24,298 nt of DNA from Tabrizicola_A sp044377735. Lineage in GTDB: Bacteria > Pseudomonadota > Alphaproteobacteria > Rhodobacterales > Rhodobacteraceae. Below the pieces are notes generated by a model. It made no database searches. It was not told the origin of the DNA and saw nothing but the letters and a program-made list of their open reading frames with translations. Position 1 is the stretch's first letter, and each line of letters opens with the position of its first letter. The position numbers and the translations under genes were made by a program. This document shows positions 1 through 6,729 of the stretch, in pieces. The stretch is taken from positions 1 to 24,298 of the forward strand of contig JBILYK010000054.1 of assembly GCA_044377735.1 (NCBI GenBank). Reading direction: 5' to 3'.

Positions 1-83
1 TGCGTGGGTTTGTCGACGTTGCGGCGAGTGTCGCGGCCCATCTCGGGGTTGCCGCGCAGGGGCCGGGGCGGAGTTTTCTGTGA
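1..83 (+). CDS. deoB: Phosphopentomutase, C-terminal fragment (partial)
   Basis: The window opens inside a gene. Reading codons from base 3 gives a 26-residue tail starting RGFVDVAASVAAHLG and ending GRSFL, with a TGA stop at 81-83. This resembles the C-terminus of phosphopentomutase, where a GFADIG-like segment precedes a short tail. That enzyme interconverts ribose/deoxyribose 1- and 5-phosphates in nucleoside catabolism. The position directly upstream of add and upp fits the salvage operons seen in Rhodobacterales. Only the last ~26 residues are visible and no catalytic residue is included, so the call rests on the tail and on context. Confidence 0.6.
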   Translation, partial: RGFVDVAASVAAHLGVAAQGPGRSFL

Positions 84-92
84 CCCACCCCC

Positions 93-109
93 GGGGGCGC
101 TTCGCCCCC
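93..109. terminator. GC-rich hairpin after deoB
   Basis: GGGGGCG, a CTT loop and CGCCCCC form a 7-bp stem 9 bases after the deoB stop. No T tract follows directly; the next T run is inside the GAGTATTT motif from 122. It could attenuate transcription between deoB and add rather than stop it fully. Confidence 0.45.
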
Positions 110-121
110 CGGCCCCCCCGA

Positions 122-144
122 GAGTATTTTTGCCAAGATGAAAG
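122..144 (+). promoter_or_regulatory. 23-base motif spanning the add start codon (copy 1)
   Basis: GAGTATTT, three variable bases, then CCAAGATGAAAG. The ATG inside it is the likely add start at 138. The same 23-base word, with 20 of 23 bases identical, recurs at 11405-11427 and again supplies an ATG start, there for an unrelated gene. No Shine-Dalgarno sequence lies in the usual place before either ATG. The role is unknown. Confidence 0.55.
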
Positions 145-1130
145 GGCGTGTTGTGAATAGCTTGCCGAAGGTTGAGTTGCATCTGCATCTGGAAGGGGGC
201 GCGCCGCCCGGCTTTATCCGGGGCTTGGCGCGCGAGAAGAGTGTCGATATCGGCGGCATTTTCAACGAAGACGGCTCGTACCGGTTCCGCGATTTTTGGG
301 ATTTCCTGAAGGTCTATGAGGCGGCCTGCACCACGCTGACCGGGCCGGAGGAGTTTCGGCGGCTGACCTTGGCGGTCTTGGAGGAAAGTGCGGCCTCGGG
401 CGTGGTCTACTCCGAGTGTTTCCTTAGCCCCGACTTCTGCGGCGGGCGCGATCTGGGGGCGTGGCGCGAATATCTGCATGCCATTGAGGAGGCGGCGGCA
501 GAGGCGGAAAAGACCATGGGCATTACCTTGCGCGGGATTGTCACACCGATCCGGCATTTCGGCCCCGACAAGGCGCGTGAGACGGCGCGCTGTGCGGTCG
601 AGACGGCGGGGCGCTTCATCGTCGGCTTTGGCATTGGGGGTGACGAGAAGGTGGGGGCATTAAAGGATTTCGCCTGGTCTTTTGACTGTGCGCGTGAGGC
701 AGGCTTGCGGATCACCGCCCATGCCGGCGAGTGGAACGGCCCTGAAGAGGTACGCGCTGCCATGCGTGATCTGGGGGTTGAGCGGGTGGGCCACGGGGTG
801 CGGGCGATTGAAGATCTGGCGCTGGTGGATGAACTGGCCGAAAAGGGTGTGGTCTTGGAGTGCTGCCCCGGGTCCAACGTGGCTCTGGGCATTTACCCCA
901 GCTTCCGCGCCCATCCGATTGCCGAGTTGGACCGCCGCGGCGTCAAGGTGACCATCAACACCGATGATCCCCCGTTCTTCCAAACCACCATGGCGCGCGA
1001 ATATGACGAATTACACCGCGCCTTTGATTGGGATGAGGGGCAATTCCGGCGACTGGCCCGGCAAGCGCTTGACGCCGCTTTCTGCGACGTCGATACCAAG
1101 GTAAACATCGCCAAGCTGCTGGGGCCCTGA
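138..1130 (+). CDS. add: Adenosine deaminase
   Basis: A 330-residue zinc amidohydrolase that deaminates adenosine/deoxyadenosine to inosine/deoxyinosine in the cytoplasm. The ADA signature is complete: metal-binding HLH at residues 15-17 (in VELHLHLEGG), TAHAGE at 193-198 with metal His195 and the proton-donor Glu198, GHG at 218-220, and the NTDDP metal/catalytic aspartates at 274-278. The length matches the family. The start at 138 lies in a repeated motif without a clear ribosome site. A GTG at 156 (in front of NSLPKVELH) is also possible, since many homologues begin close to the SLPK segment. The upp ATG follows one base after the stop, so the two genes are almost certainly co-transcribed and translationally coupled, probably with deoB upstream. 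Confidence 0.95.
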   Translation: MKGRVVNSLPKVELHLHLEGGAPPGFIRGLAREKSVDIGGIFNEDGSYRFRDFWDFLKVYEAACTTLTGPEEFRRLTLAVLEESAASGVVYSECFLSPDFCGGRDLGAWREYLHAIEEAAAEAEKTMGITLRGIVTPIRHFGPDKARETARCAVETAGRFIVGFGIGGDEKVGALKDFAWSFDCAREAGLRITAHAGEWNGPEEVRAAMRDLGVERVGHGVRAIEDLALVDELAEKGVVLECCPGSNVALGIYPSFRAHPIAELDRRGVKVTINTDDPPFFQTTMAREYDELHRAFDWDEGQFRRLARQALDAAFCDVDTKVNIAKLLGP

Positions 1131-1131
1131 C

Positions 1132-1764
1132 ATGCTGAACCACCTGACCGTCGTCACCCATCCCTTGGTGCAGCATAAGCTGTCGATCATGCGCGACAAG
1201 GAGACATCGACGGCCTCATTCCGCAAGCTCTTGCGTGAGATCAGCCTGCTTTTGGCCTATGAGGTCACCCGCGAAATGCCGATGACCACCAAGCGCATCG
1301 AGACGCCCTTGGAGCCGATGGACGCGCCCGAGATTGACGGCAAGAAGCTGGCCTTGGTCAGCATTCTGCGCGCGGGCAACGGGCTGTTGGATGGAATTTT
1401 GGAACTGATTCCGGCGGCGCGGGTGGGGTTTGTTGGCCTTTACCGCGACCCCGAGACGCTTCAGCCGGTGCAGTATTACTGCAAACTGCCCGATCATCTG
1501 GACGAGCGACTGTCGATTGTGGTTGATCCGATGCTGGCCACCGGCAATTCCAGCGTGGCCGCGATTAACCTTCTAAAGGCGCAAGGGGCGACGAATATCC
1601 GCTTTTTGTGTCTTTTGGCCGCGCCCGAGGGGATTGCCCGTATGAAAGAGGCCCATCCTGATGTGCCAATTGTTACAGCTTCGGTTGATAGCTATCTGAA
1701 TGACCACGGTTATATCGTTCCGGGACTAGGGGATGCGGGTGATCGCATGTTCGGCACCAAATAA
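1132..1764 (+). CDS. upp: Uracil phosphoribosyltransferase
   Basis: A 210-residue enzyme that makes UMP from uracil and PRPP. Family marks are SILRAGNGLLDG at residues 78-88, the PRPP-binding loop VVDPMLATGNSS at 130-141, and the uracil-binding C-terminus YIVPGLGDAGDRMFGTK. The length is standard. In the PRPP loop the position after ATG is Gly-Asn where many homologues have Gly-Gly, a mild variation. It starts one base after the add stop and belongs to the same operon, so base and nucleoside salvage are coupled. Confidence 0.96.
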   Translation: MLNHLTVVTHPLVQHKLSIMRDKETSTASFRKLLREISLLLAYEVTREMPMTTKRIETPLEPMDAPEIDGKKLALVSILRAGNGLLDGILELIPAARVGFVGLYRDPETLQPVQYYCKLPDHLDERLSIVVDPMLATGNSSVAAINLLKAQGATNIRFLCLLAAPEGIARMKEAHPDVPIVTASVDSYLNDHGYIVPGLGDAGDRMFGTK

Positions 1765-1781
1765 AGGGTAGCCCCCCTTTA
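1762..1781. terminator. Weak hairpin overlapping the upp stop codon
   Basis: TAAAGGG and CCCTTTA form a 7-bp stem with a 6-base loop. The TAA of upp is the first part of the left arm. There is no T tract, so this may be a weak terminator or a 3'-end stabiliser before the SPOR gene. Confidence 0.35.
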
Positions 1782-1844
1782 CTCGGAAACAAGCCTGCCC
1801 CAGTATCGCCGCAATTGCAGCGCGAATTCTCCTTGGGGGACATT

Positions 1845-3095
1845 ATGGTTTTGAAGTTGGTTTCGGTCGCCCTTGTGGCGGCCATCTTTGGCGCTGGATC
1901 GGCGCAGGCACAGTCGGTGGCGCGGGTGGGCGGACCGGCAAACCTGCCGCCGGCAGGGTTCCAAGGGCAGCAATGGGTGGACAGCCGGGGCTGTGTGTTC
2001 TTGAAAGCAGGTTATGGCGGGCAGGTGAATTGGGTGCTGCGCCTCGGCCGAGATCGCCGCGCGATGTGCGGCTATCCGCCCACCGGCACGACGCGGGCCG
2101 CGATCGAAGTGGCGACTGAGGCCGAGATGGCAGCACCCGCCGCCGTGGCGGAGGTTATGGCTGAGGTGGTGCCTGCGCCGCGTGTGGCGGCGGCGGTGGA
2201 GCCGGTGGTTCCCCGTGCGCAAGTGGTGCTGCGTCCTGCACCTGTTCTGGCTGATCCGGTGGTTGGGGCACCAAAGTTGACGGCGCGCCCTGCGCCCTAT
2301 GCCGCAGCAGCGCCCAGTGATGGCTATGAAGTGGTGGCAAGTGGCGGTCCCAGCCGGGGCCAGATCGGTTGCAATTCCTCGGCCCCGGTGGCCGAGCGGG
2401 TCAAGACGCGCAACGGCGGCACCGTCGTGGTTTGCACGCGCGGTGATGGTACGCTGACGGGTTGGCGGCCGCCGGTCTATCCGCAAGACGCTGGGGTGGG
2501 CGCTTCGCTGAGTGATCCGGTGATGGCGTCACGCGGTGATCAAGGGACGGGCCATATGGGCAATGGTGCTGCGGGCCGTGATGGGAATGGTTATTCGCAT
2601 GGCCACGCCCATGCGGTGCCAAGTGCTCCGCCGAAAGGCTACAAGCTGGCTTGGACGGATGATCGGCTGAACCCCAACAGGGGCAAGGGCACTGCCCAGG
2701 GCTGGGCCGATCAGGATCAGGTCTGGACCCGTAAGGTGCCCTCGGAACTGGTGGCCGATCAGCCTGCAACCAAGCGCAAGAAGAAGGTTTTCGCGCAGTC
2801 GGGCGGCACGGTGATCACCTCGACCAAGGGGCAGGCAGCGACGGCAATTGTTGAGAAGAAGGTGGCCAAGGGCGGGGCCTTTATTCAGGTCGGCACCTTT
2901 GGCGTCGTCTCCAACGCCGATGGCGCGGCGGCGCGGTTGCAGGGCATGGGCCTGCCGGTGGCGCGGGCCAAGATCACCTCGGGCGGACGGGCGATGCAGG
3001 TCGTGATGGCCGGGCCTTTTGGGTCGGCGGCAGATGCGGCGGTGGCCTTGTCGATTGCGCGGAAAGCGGGCTTTGGCGACGCGTTCATCCGCTAA
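1845..3095 (+). CDS. Secreted SPOR-domain protein
   Basis: 416 residues from ATG 1845. This start is chosen because it opens directly into a signal peptide (VLKLVSVALVAAIFGAGSAQA, cleavage near residue 22) and has a GGGGGA ribosome site 5 bases upstream; an earlier in-frame TTG at 1815 would bury the signal. The N-terminal domain (about 30-75) has a WVDSRGCVFLKAG stretch and two cysteines. A long Ala/Val/Pro-rich, low-complexity middle follows, with a Gly/His-rich patch near 240-260. The last ~75 residues form a SPOR fold (AFIQVGTFG, then QVVMAGPFGSAADA). SPOR domains bind glycan strands stripped of stem peptides, usually at the division septum, so a periplasmic cell-wall role is likely. It sits 80 bases after upp and probably has its own promoter. 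Confidence 0.85.
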   Translation: MVLKLVSVALVAAIFGAGSAQAQSVARVGGPANLPPAGFQGQQWVDSRGCVFLKAGYGGQVNWVLRLGRDRRAMCGYPPTGTTRAAIEVATEAEMAAPAAVAEVMAEVVPAPRVAAAVEPVVPRAQVVLRPAPVLADPVVGAPKLTARPAPYAAAAPSDGYEVVASGGPSRGQIGCNSSAPVAERVKTRNGGTVVVCTRGDGTLTGWRPPVYPQDAGVGASLSDPVMASRGDQGTGHMGNGAAGRDGNGYSHGHAHAVPSAPPKGYKLAWTDDRLNPNRGKGTAQGWADQDQVWTRKVPSELVADQPATKRKKKVFAQSGGTVITSTKGQAATAIVEKKVAKGGAFIQVGTFGVVSNADGAAARLQGMGLPVARAKITSGGRAMQVVMAGPFGSAADAAVALSIARKAGFGDAFIR

Positions 3096-3115
3096 GGTTA
3101 CTCGCGAGGACTGCG

Positions 3116-3137
3116 CCGCGCGCTTTCGAGCGCGCGG
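3116..3137. terminator. Terminator hairpin between convergent genes
   Basis: CCGCGCGCT, loop TTCG, AGCGCGCGG: a perfect 9-bp stem closed by a TTCG tetraloop. It lies between the end of the SPOR gene (3095) and the end of the facing gene (3144), so it can serve both directions. Confidence 0.7.
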
Positions 3138-3143
3138 TCTGCT

Positions 3144-4166
3144 TCAATCCGAGCAGATCGTCTGAAACTCCAGCCAGCTTTCGTCGCTCATCACGACCAG
3201 CGGTGCACCAAGGGCAAAGGGATCCTCCGAGATCAGCATCTCGGCGGCGGCACTGCTGCCGCGCATCGCTTTCCCATAAAGCGCTGAGCTAACCTGCGCG
3301 GCCTCAAACGCGGCGCGCTGTTGGTCGGGCAGGGGTTCCGGTCCGGGTGTGCGGCTAAGAAACGCCTCGCCATACCCCTCAGCCGCCCCGGCAGGGGCGG
3401 CACCACTGGTCAAGAGCCGCAGCGTGGTTCCAAGGCCCATATGGTCAAGAAGCTGCGCCACCGCATGATCGCCCTGGGCGCGCAGATTTTCCACGAGGAG
3501 ATGGCCGGCAATCACATCGGGGCTGTCAGCGGTTTCCACCATCCGGGCCGGTAGCAACAAAACATCGCCCGGCAAATGCGCAGGCGCAGGCAGCGCATCG
3601 CGCAACACCTCAATTCGGGGCGGCGCGTCCGGAAAGAGCCGTTCGGCCAACGCTGCCGCCGCCCGCCGCCCAGACACCGACTTGCATGGCTGGCCGGTCA
3701 GGCGCGCGATATCGGCCAGCGCCAGATCGCCCAAAGCGGCGCGGGTGGGGGCGGGCAACATATGTGCGGCGTAAGATTTCATCTGGCCCGGCAGCCAAAA
3801 CAGCACCCCCGCGCCCAGCACCAGCGCCCCAACGCCAAGGATCACCCCGCGCAGCCGCCCCGGCCGCGGCTTGCGCCGCTCAATCGATCGGTGAACGGTT
3901 TCCAGCGCGGTGATCATCTCGCTGTCGTCAATCTCCACCTCTTCCCCGGCATCCAAACCGGGCGCAAAGCGGGCGGGCATCTGACCGGGATTAAGCCGCT
4001 GGGTCGCGGGCAATGACCATTGCGTCAAGGGCGCTTCGCTGCGCGGATCGCTCAGGACAAGCGTCGCCTCACGCAAACCCACGACCACATCGCGCGCTTG
4101 CGCGCCGGGGCGCTCGCGCCACAGGCCCGAAGCCTCAAGCCGCTGGTATTTTTTCAGCGCGGTCAT
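3144..4166 (-). CDS. One-TM protein resembling an M48 peptidase without its zinc motif
   Basis: A 340-residue protein. Residues 1-80 form a soluble domain that opens MTALKKYQRLEASGLWR, a beginning I associate with a conserved Rhodobacterales family of unknown function. One transmembrane helix follows at about 106-126. The C-terminal ~200 residues should be periplasmic. The stretch HLPGDVLLLPARMVE (198-210), SPDVIAGHLLVENLR (215-229) and HMGLGTTLRLLTSG (242-255) follows the layout of an M48 metallopeptidase around its HExxH helix: 'alpGg-i-l...-s-d-laavlaHElgH...lgl-ll-ll-G'. Here the zinc motif reads GHLLVEN, so the catalytic residues are absent. I infer a pseudoprotease, perhaps a scaffold. 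Its start lies 82 bases after the end of apt on the same strand. No clear ribosome site precedes the ATG. Confidence 0.7.
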   Translation of the reverse strand: MTALKKYQRLEASGLWRERPGAQARDVVVGLREATLVLSDPRSEAPLTQWSLPATQRLNPGQMPARFAPGLDAGEEVEIDDSEMITALETVHRSIERRKPRPGRLRGVILGVGALVLGAGVLFWLPGQMKSYAAHMLPAPTRAALGDLALADIARLTGQPCKSVSGRRAAAALAERLFPDAPPRIEVLRDALPAPAHLPGDVLLLPARMVETADSPDVIAGHLLVENLRAQGDHAVAQLLDHMGLGTTLRLLTSGAAPAGAAEGYGEAFLSRTPGPEPLPDQQRAAFEAAQVSSALYGKAMRGSSAAAEMLISEDPFALGAPLVVMSDESWLEFQTICSD

Positions 4167-4248
4167 GCGCGGGAACAGCCCTTTGCCTGCGTTTCCGGCA
4201 GGTTAGCCCATGGCATCGGGACGCACAATCTGTGCGGCGATTGCGCGC

Positions 4249-4782
4249 TCACAGCCCGTCAAAGGCGCACAGCGTATGCACCTCCATCCCCATGCCTTCC
4301 AGCCGCTTGCGACCCCCAAGATCGGGCAGATCAACGACAAAGGCGCAGCCAATCACCTCGGCCCCCAACCGTTCAATCAGCTTGATCCCCGCCTCAGCGG
4401 TGCCGCCGGTGGCCAAGAGGTCATCGACCAACAGCACCTTTTCCCCCGGTGCCATCGCGTCGTCATGCACCTCGACCACCGCCTCGCCATATTCCAGCGT
4501 ATAGGCTTGGCTAATCGTCTCACCGGGCAGCTTGCCCTTCTTGCGGATCGGCACAAACCCGGTCGAAAGCTGATGCGCCACAGCGCCTCCAAGGATGAAC
4601 CCCCGCGCCTCCAGCCCCACCACCTTGTCTATCCGCATCCCCGCATAGGGGGCCAAAAGCTGATCCACACACATCCTGAACCCGCGCGGATCGGCAAAGA
4701 GCGTGGTCACATCGCGAAACAAAATCCCCTCATGCGGGAAATCAACGATGGTGCGGATATAGTCGCGGACGGTTTTCGCCAT
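4249..4782 (-). CDS. apt: Adenine phosphoribosyltransferase
   Basis: A 177-residue enzyme converting adenine plus PRPP to AMP. The family N-terminus is present (VRDYIRTIVDFPHEGILFRD), as are LEARGFILGGAVA at 57-69, the flexible KKGKLPGE loop at 81-88 and the PRPP-binding motif VLLVDDLLATGGT at 116-128. The length is standard. It starts 9 bases after the stop of the DUF2927 gene, so they probably share a transcript. With add and upp 2.5 kb away it adds to the salvage theme, but it is on the opposite strand and in a separate unit. Confidence 0.95.
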   Translation of the reverse strand: MAKTVRDYIRTIVDFPHEGILFRDVTTLFADPRGFRMCVDQLLAPYAGMRIDKVVGLEARGFILGGAVAHQLSTGFVPIRKKGKLPGETISQAYTLEYGEAVVEVHDDAMAPGEKVLLVDDLLATGGTAEAGIKLIERLGAEVIGCAFVVDLPDLGGRKRLEGMGMEVHTLCAFDGL

Positions 4783-4791
4783 AGCGGCCCC

Positions 4792-5454
4792 TTATGGATA
4801 AAGCCGGCGCAGGGCCATGCGGTCCTGCCCGATGAGGGTGGTGGTTGCATTGCTGTCTTGTGACAGGATCGAGCGGCCTTCGTAATAGGGGTTTTCAATG
4901 TCATAAAGAAACCCAAGGCATTGAAAGAGTTCTTCCAGCATGACCGAATGAAGGTCCTCAAGGCTGATATCCTCGGCGATCAGCACCGAGGCTTCGGTCA
5001 CCTCGCCCCTCTCGCTCCACCACAACCACATAAAGCCAACGCCAATCGTGTGGCCATTCGGCATGCGCGGAATTTTGCGGGTTTTCTCGCCTTGTGACAG
5101 GGCCGGACGCGAGATGATAATGTCCGGATCGCGCAAACGGTCATCACGCGTGATGCGGATGGCGGCCCCCGCGCGGTTGATCTGGGCAATGGCATGGTCC
5201 AGCGCGTCCGAGACGGCCTCGGCCAGTTCGGGCGGATAGCGGCGATGGGCGGGGGCCAAAGCCACCGTCAACTCAGGCTCGGGCCAGCGCACAACGGGGC
5301 CAATACACTCACCACCCGGGATGGCCCCACAGGTTACCAGCCGGAAGAAATCCTTGTTCGACAGTTTGCCCTTGGTGGTGATGCCATCACCGGCCAGCGC
5401 TTGGGCTGCCACAAGCCAAAGCGCGGCAATCGCCCAAAGCCCCGCTCTCACCAT
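4792..5454 (-). CDS. Secreted DUF2927 protein
   Basis: About 220 residues from ATG 5454, preferred because it opens a signal peptide (VRAGLWAIAALWLVAAQALA) and has AAAGGG about 9 bases upstream; a TTG at 5499 would add 15 residues. Two cysteines near 42-50 may pair. The C-terminal region matches the DUF2927 pattern: MLEELFQCLGFLYD (about 172-185), RSIL, then GQDRMALRRLYP at the end. That order resembles a zincin peptidase (HExxHxxG ... SIM ... D..alr.LY), but the His-Glu-His triad is replaced by LEELFQCLG, so protease activity is unlikely. The function of DUF2927 is unknown to me. It precedes apt by 9 bases. The IS481 remnant ends 32 bases upstream of the start, so its native promoter may have been altered. 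Confidence 0.8.
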   Translation of the reverse strand: MVRAGLWAIAALWLVAAQALAGDGITTKGKLSNKDFFRLVTCGAIPGGECIGPVVRWPEPELTVALAPAHRRYPPELAEAVSDALDHAIAQINRAGAAIRITRDDRLRDPDIIISRPALSQGEKTRKIPRMPNGHTIGVGFMWLWWSERGEVTEASVLIAEDISLEDLHSVMLEELFQCLGFLYDIENPYYEGRSILSQDSNATTTLIGQDRMALRRLYP

Positions 5455-5485
5455 GGTTCGCAGCCCTTTCGTTAACCCCGCCCCA

Positions 5486-5846
5486 GGTGTTTGGTTCAAG
5501 CATCTGGCAGATCGGGTTTAGGATGAATCGTTCCGGCACGGATGTCCAGATTCTGCAGCCGTATTCGTAGGGTATGAGGCTGCTCAGCGTCTTTGGCCTT
5601 CGGGCAAAGTTGTCGGCGTCGGGCAAGGCGGGTTCGCCACTGATCGTGGGTTTCGGAGGAAAACCGTTTCACCGTCGCGTCCCTGATCGTGCAGTTCATC
5701 CGCGCGATGTGCCCATTGGTCCAGGGATGGTTGGGCTTGATGCGCCTGTTCTCGATGCCGTTTGCCTTAAGGATCATGTCGAAGCGTATCGACTGCGAAG
5801 AAACGGTGTTCCGGTTTCGGGGCTGTTTTATGAATTGGATGCCCCT
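5486..5846 (-). pseudogene. IS481-family transposase remnant (C-terminal part, frameshifted)
   Basis: The C-terminal third of an IS481-type DDE transposase can be read in two frames. The first (about 5846 down to 5626) contains RGIQFIKQPRNRNT, KPNHPWTNGHIARMN and IRDATVKRF. The second (5626 down to 5486) contains NFARRPKTLSSLIPYEY, IWTSVPERFILNPI and QMLEPNT. By comparison with the family, about a dozen bases are lost at the junction near 5626. The N-terminal helix-turn-helix, the first catalytic aspartates and both terminal inverted repeats are missing, so this is a dead fragment. The left break meets a dispersed repeat that begins near 5871. It marks the edge of an accessory patch. Confidence 0.85.
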
Positions 5847-6134
5847 AGAACTGCTTAGCGGCGCGGTTGGCGCGCCGTCCCGGGGAGAGGTTCCCTCTCG
5901 GCGATTGCGAAGGGCAATCGCCTGCCGGGCAACGGGGCTCGGGCCTGTGGGGGCTTGGGGCGTCCCACCCTGCGCTGCTACGGCGTGTCTCCATCTGGCG
6001 CGGCGAAGGTTCGCCGGTTTGGGCAGGTCCGGGATTGCCGCCCATTTCGCGCCGGGACCAATGTGCATCAGTGCACCGCTCTACGGATGGGCGCAGGGTT
6101 TGAGGGCAATCCTGCACCCCTACGGAGATGTGCC
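5847..6134. other. Intergenic stretch filled with hairpin repeats
   Basis: Between the transposase remnant and the lipoprotein start I see no gene. The stretch holds copy A of a 75-base repeat (5871-5945), then two small hairpins followed by CTACGG: GTGCA/TGCAC at 6063-6076, and GCAGG/CCTGC at about 6094-6116 followed by ACCCCTACGG. Open frames crossing it have repeat-derived composition. Confidence 0.6.
5871..5945 (+). repeat. 75-base intergenic repeat, copy A
   Basis: From CGCGCCGTCCCGGGG to AACGGGGCTCGGGCC. The same sequence occurs inverted at 7097-7171 with about 7 differences in 75 bases. The core hairpin is GGCGATTGC (5900-5908), loop GAAGG, GCAATCGCC (5914-5922), a perfect 9-bp stem. 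A smaller stem GAGAGG/CCTCTC precedes it (5885-5899). The outermost core pair is G-C here and A-T in copy B. Confidence 0.8.
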
Positions 6135-6359
6135 ATGATCCTGAACTCCCCCCAGATGCTGAAAACACTCGCGCTGTGCGCCGCGGCCTTTGGCCTGTCG
6201 GCCTGCCTTGCCAATGACGCCGAACGCGGCCTTGCCGGAGCGGCGGGCGGGGCGGTGATTGGCGGCATGACGGGCGGCAGCCCGGTCACCGGAGCCGTCG
6301 TTGGCGGGGCTGCAGGCTATTTCTGCCGCGATCTGCGGATTCCGGGGTGTATTGAATGA
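6135..6359 (+). CDS. Small glycine-zipper lipoprotein
   Basis: A 74-residue protein from ATG 6135 with GGAG 8 bases upstream. The signal peptide MLKTLALCAAAFG ends in a lipobox LSAC with the lipidated Cys at residue 24. Residues 33-62 are a glycine zipper (GLAGAAGGAVIGGMTGG, then GAVVGGAAGYFC), a pattern that packs or inserts into membranes. The short tail CRDLRIPGCIE has two cysteines. It resembles the small 'YMGG / glycine-zipper' lipoproteins common in Rhodobacterales, whose role is not known to me. In-frame open sequence upstream of 6135 is repeat DNA and unlikely to be translated. Likely an outer- or inner-membrane lipoprotein. Confidence 0.8.
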   Translation: MILNSPQMLKTLALCAAAFGLSACLANDAERGLAGAAGGAVIGGMTGGSPVTGAVVGGAAGYFCRDLRIPGCIE

Positions 6360-6365
6360 TCTTGG

Positions 6366-6386
6366 TGCGCTGAAGCGCAGCCTACG
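6366..6386. repeat. Small hairpin ending in CCTACG
   Basis: TGCGC, loop TGAA, GCGCA, followed by GCCTACG. It lies just after the lipoprotein stop and can act as its terminator. It is one of about six hairpin-plus-CTACG units in this window. Confidence 0.5.
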
Positions 6387-6392
6387 ACCGGG

Positions 6393-6421
6393 TTGAAATC
6401 TGTCCAAATCTGGCGTATCTT
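6393..6421 (+). promoter_or_regulatory. Promoter of the toxin-antitoxin operon
   Basis: TTGAAA (6393-6398) and TATCTT (6416-6421) are separated by exactly 17 bases. They match the sigma-70 consensus at 5 of 6 and 4 of 6 positions. Transcription would begin near 6428, inside the left arm of the palindrome at 6423-6447, which fits autorepression. Confidence 0.6.
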
Positions 6422-6422
6422 A

Positions 6423-6447
6423 CATTTTGTAAGTTTCGTACAAAATG
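6423..6447. promoter_or_regulatory. Palindromic operator of the toxin-antitoxin operon
   Basis: CATTTTGTA (6423-6431) and TACAAAATG (6439-6447) are perfect 9-base inverted arms with a 7-base spacer. The site overlaps the expected transcription start and the first possible ATG (6445). Phd/YefM antitoxins usually repress their own operon through such sites. Confidence 0.6.
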
Positions 6448-6456
6448 GACAAAGCC

Positions 6457-6729
6457 ATGATAACCGTCTCCGTCTCGGAAGCCCGCGAAAACCTGTCGGA
6501 CCTGCTGGGCAAAGTCCAGCATGGGCGCGAGGATGTGACCATTGAACGGCACGGCAAGCCCGTGGCGGTGATGATTTCCGTCGAGGCGATGGCCTATTAC
6601 GGGGCGCTGGAGGATGCGGAGCTGGCGAAAATGGGCGCTGCGGCCTATGCTGAGTATCTGGCGAACCCCGGTGCTGGGATGTCGCTGGAGGAGTATGTGG
6701 CCAGCACCGCCCGTGATGGCGCAGCATGA
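6457..6729 (+). CDS. Phd/YefM-type antitoxin
   Basis: A 90-residue protein from ATG 6457. A first ATG at 6445 would add MDKA, but it sits inside the operator arm, and the family normally begins MxxVSxSEAR, as here (MITVSVSEARENLSDLL). The N-terminal ~55 residues form the DNA-binding fold (VTIERHGKPVAVMISVEAM). The C-terminal acidic, flexible part (YLANPGAGMSLEEYV) should wrap the toxin. The type II antitoxin neutralises the RelE-like toxin encoded next and probably represses the operon with it. The stop overlaps the toxin start (ATGA), a usual translational coupling. Confidence 0.9.
   Translation: MITVSVSEARENLSDLLGKVQHGREDVTIERHGKPVAVMISVEAMAYYGALEDAELAKMGAAAYAEYLANPGAGMSLEEYVASTARDGAA

Noticed and set aside
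5496..6068. A single 190-residue minus-strand gene
   Set aside because: Only its last part is transposase-like; the first ~74 residues are translated repeat DNA (copy A), so it is a chance fusion frame.
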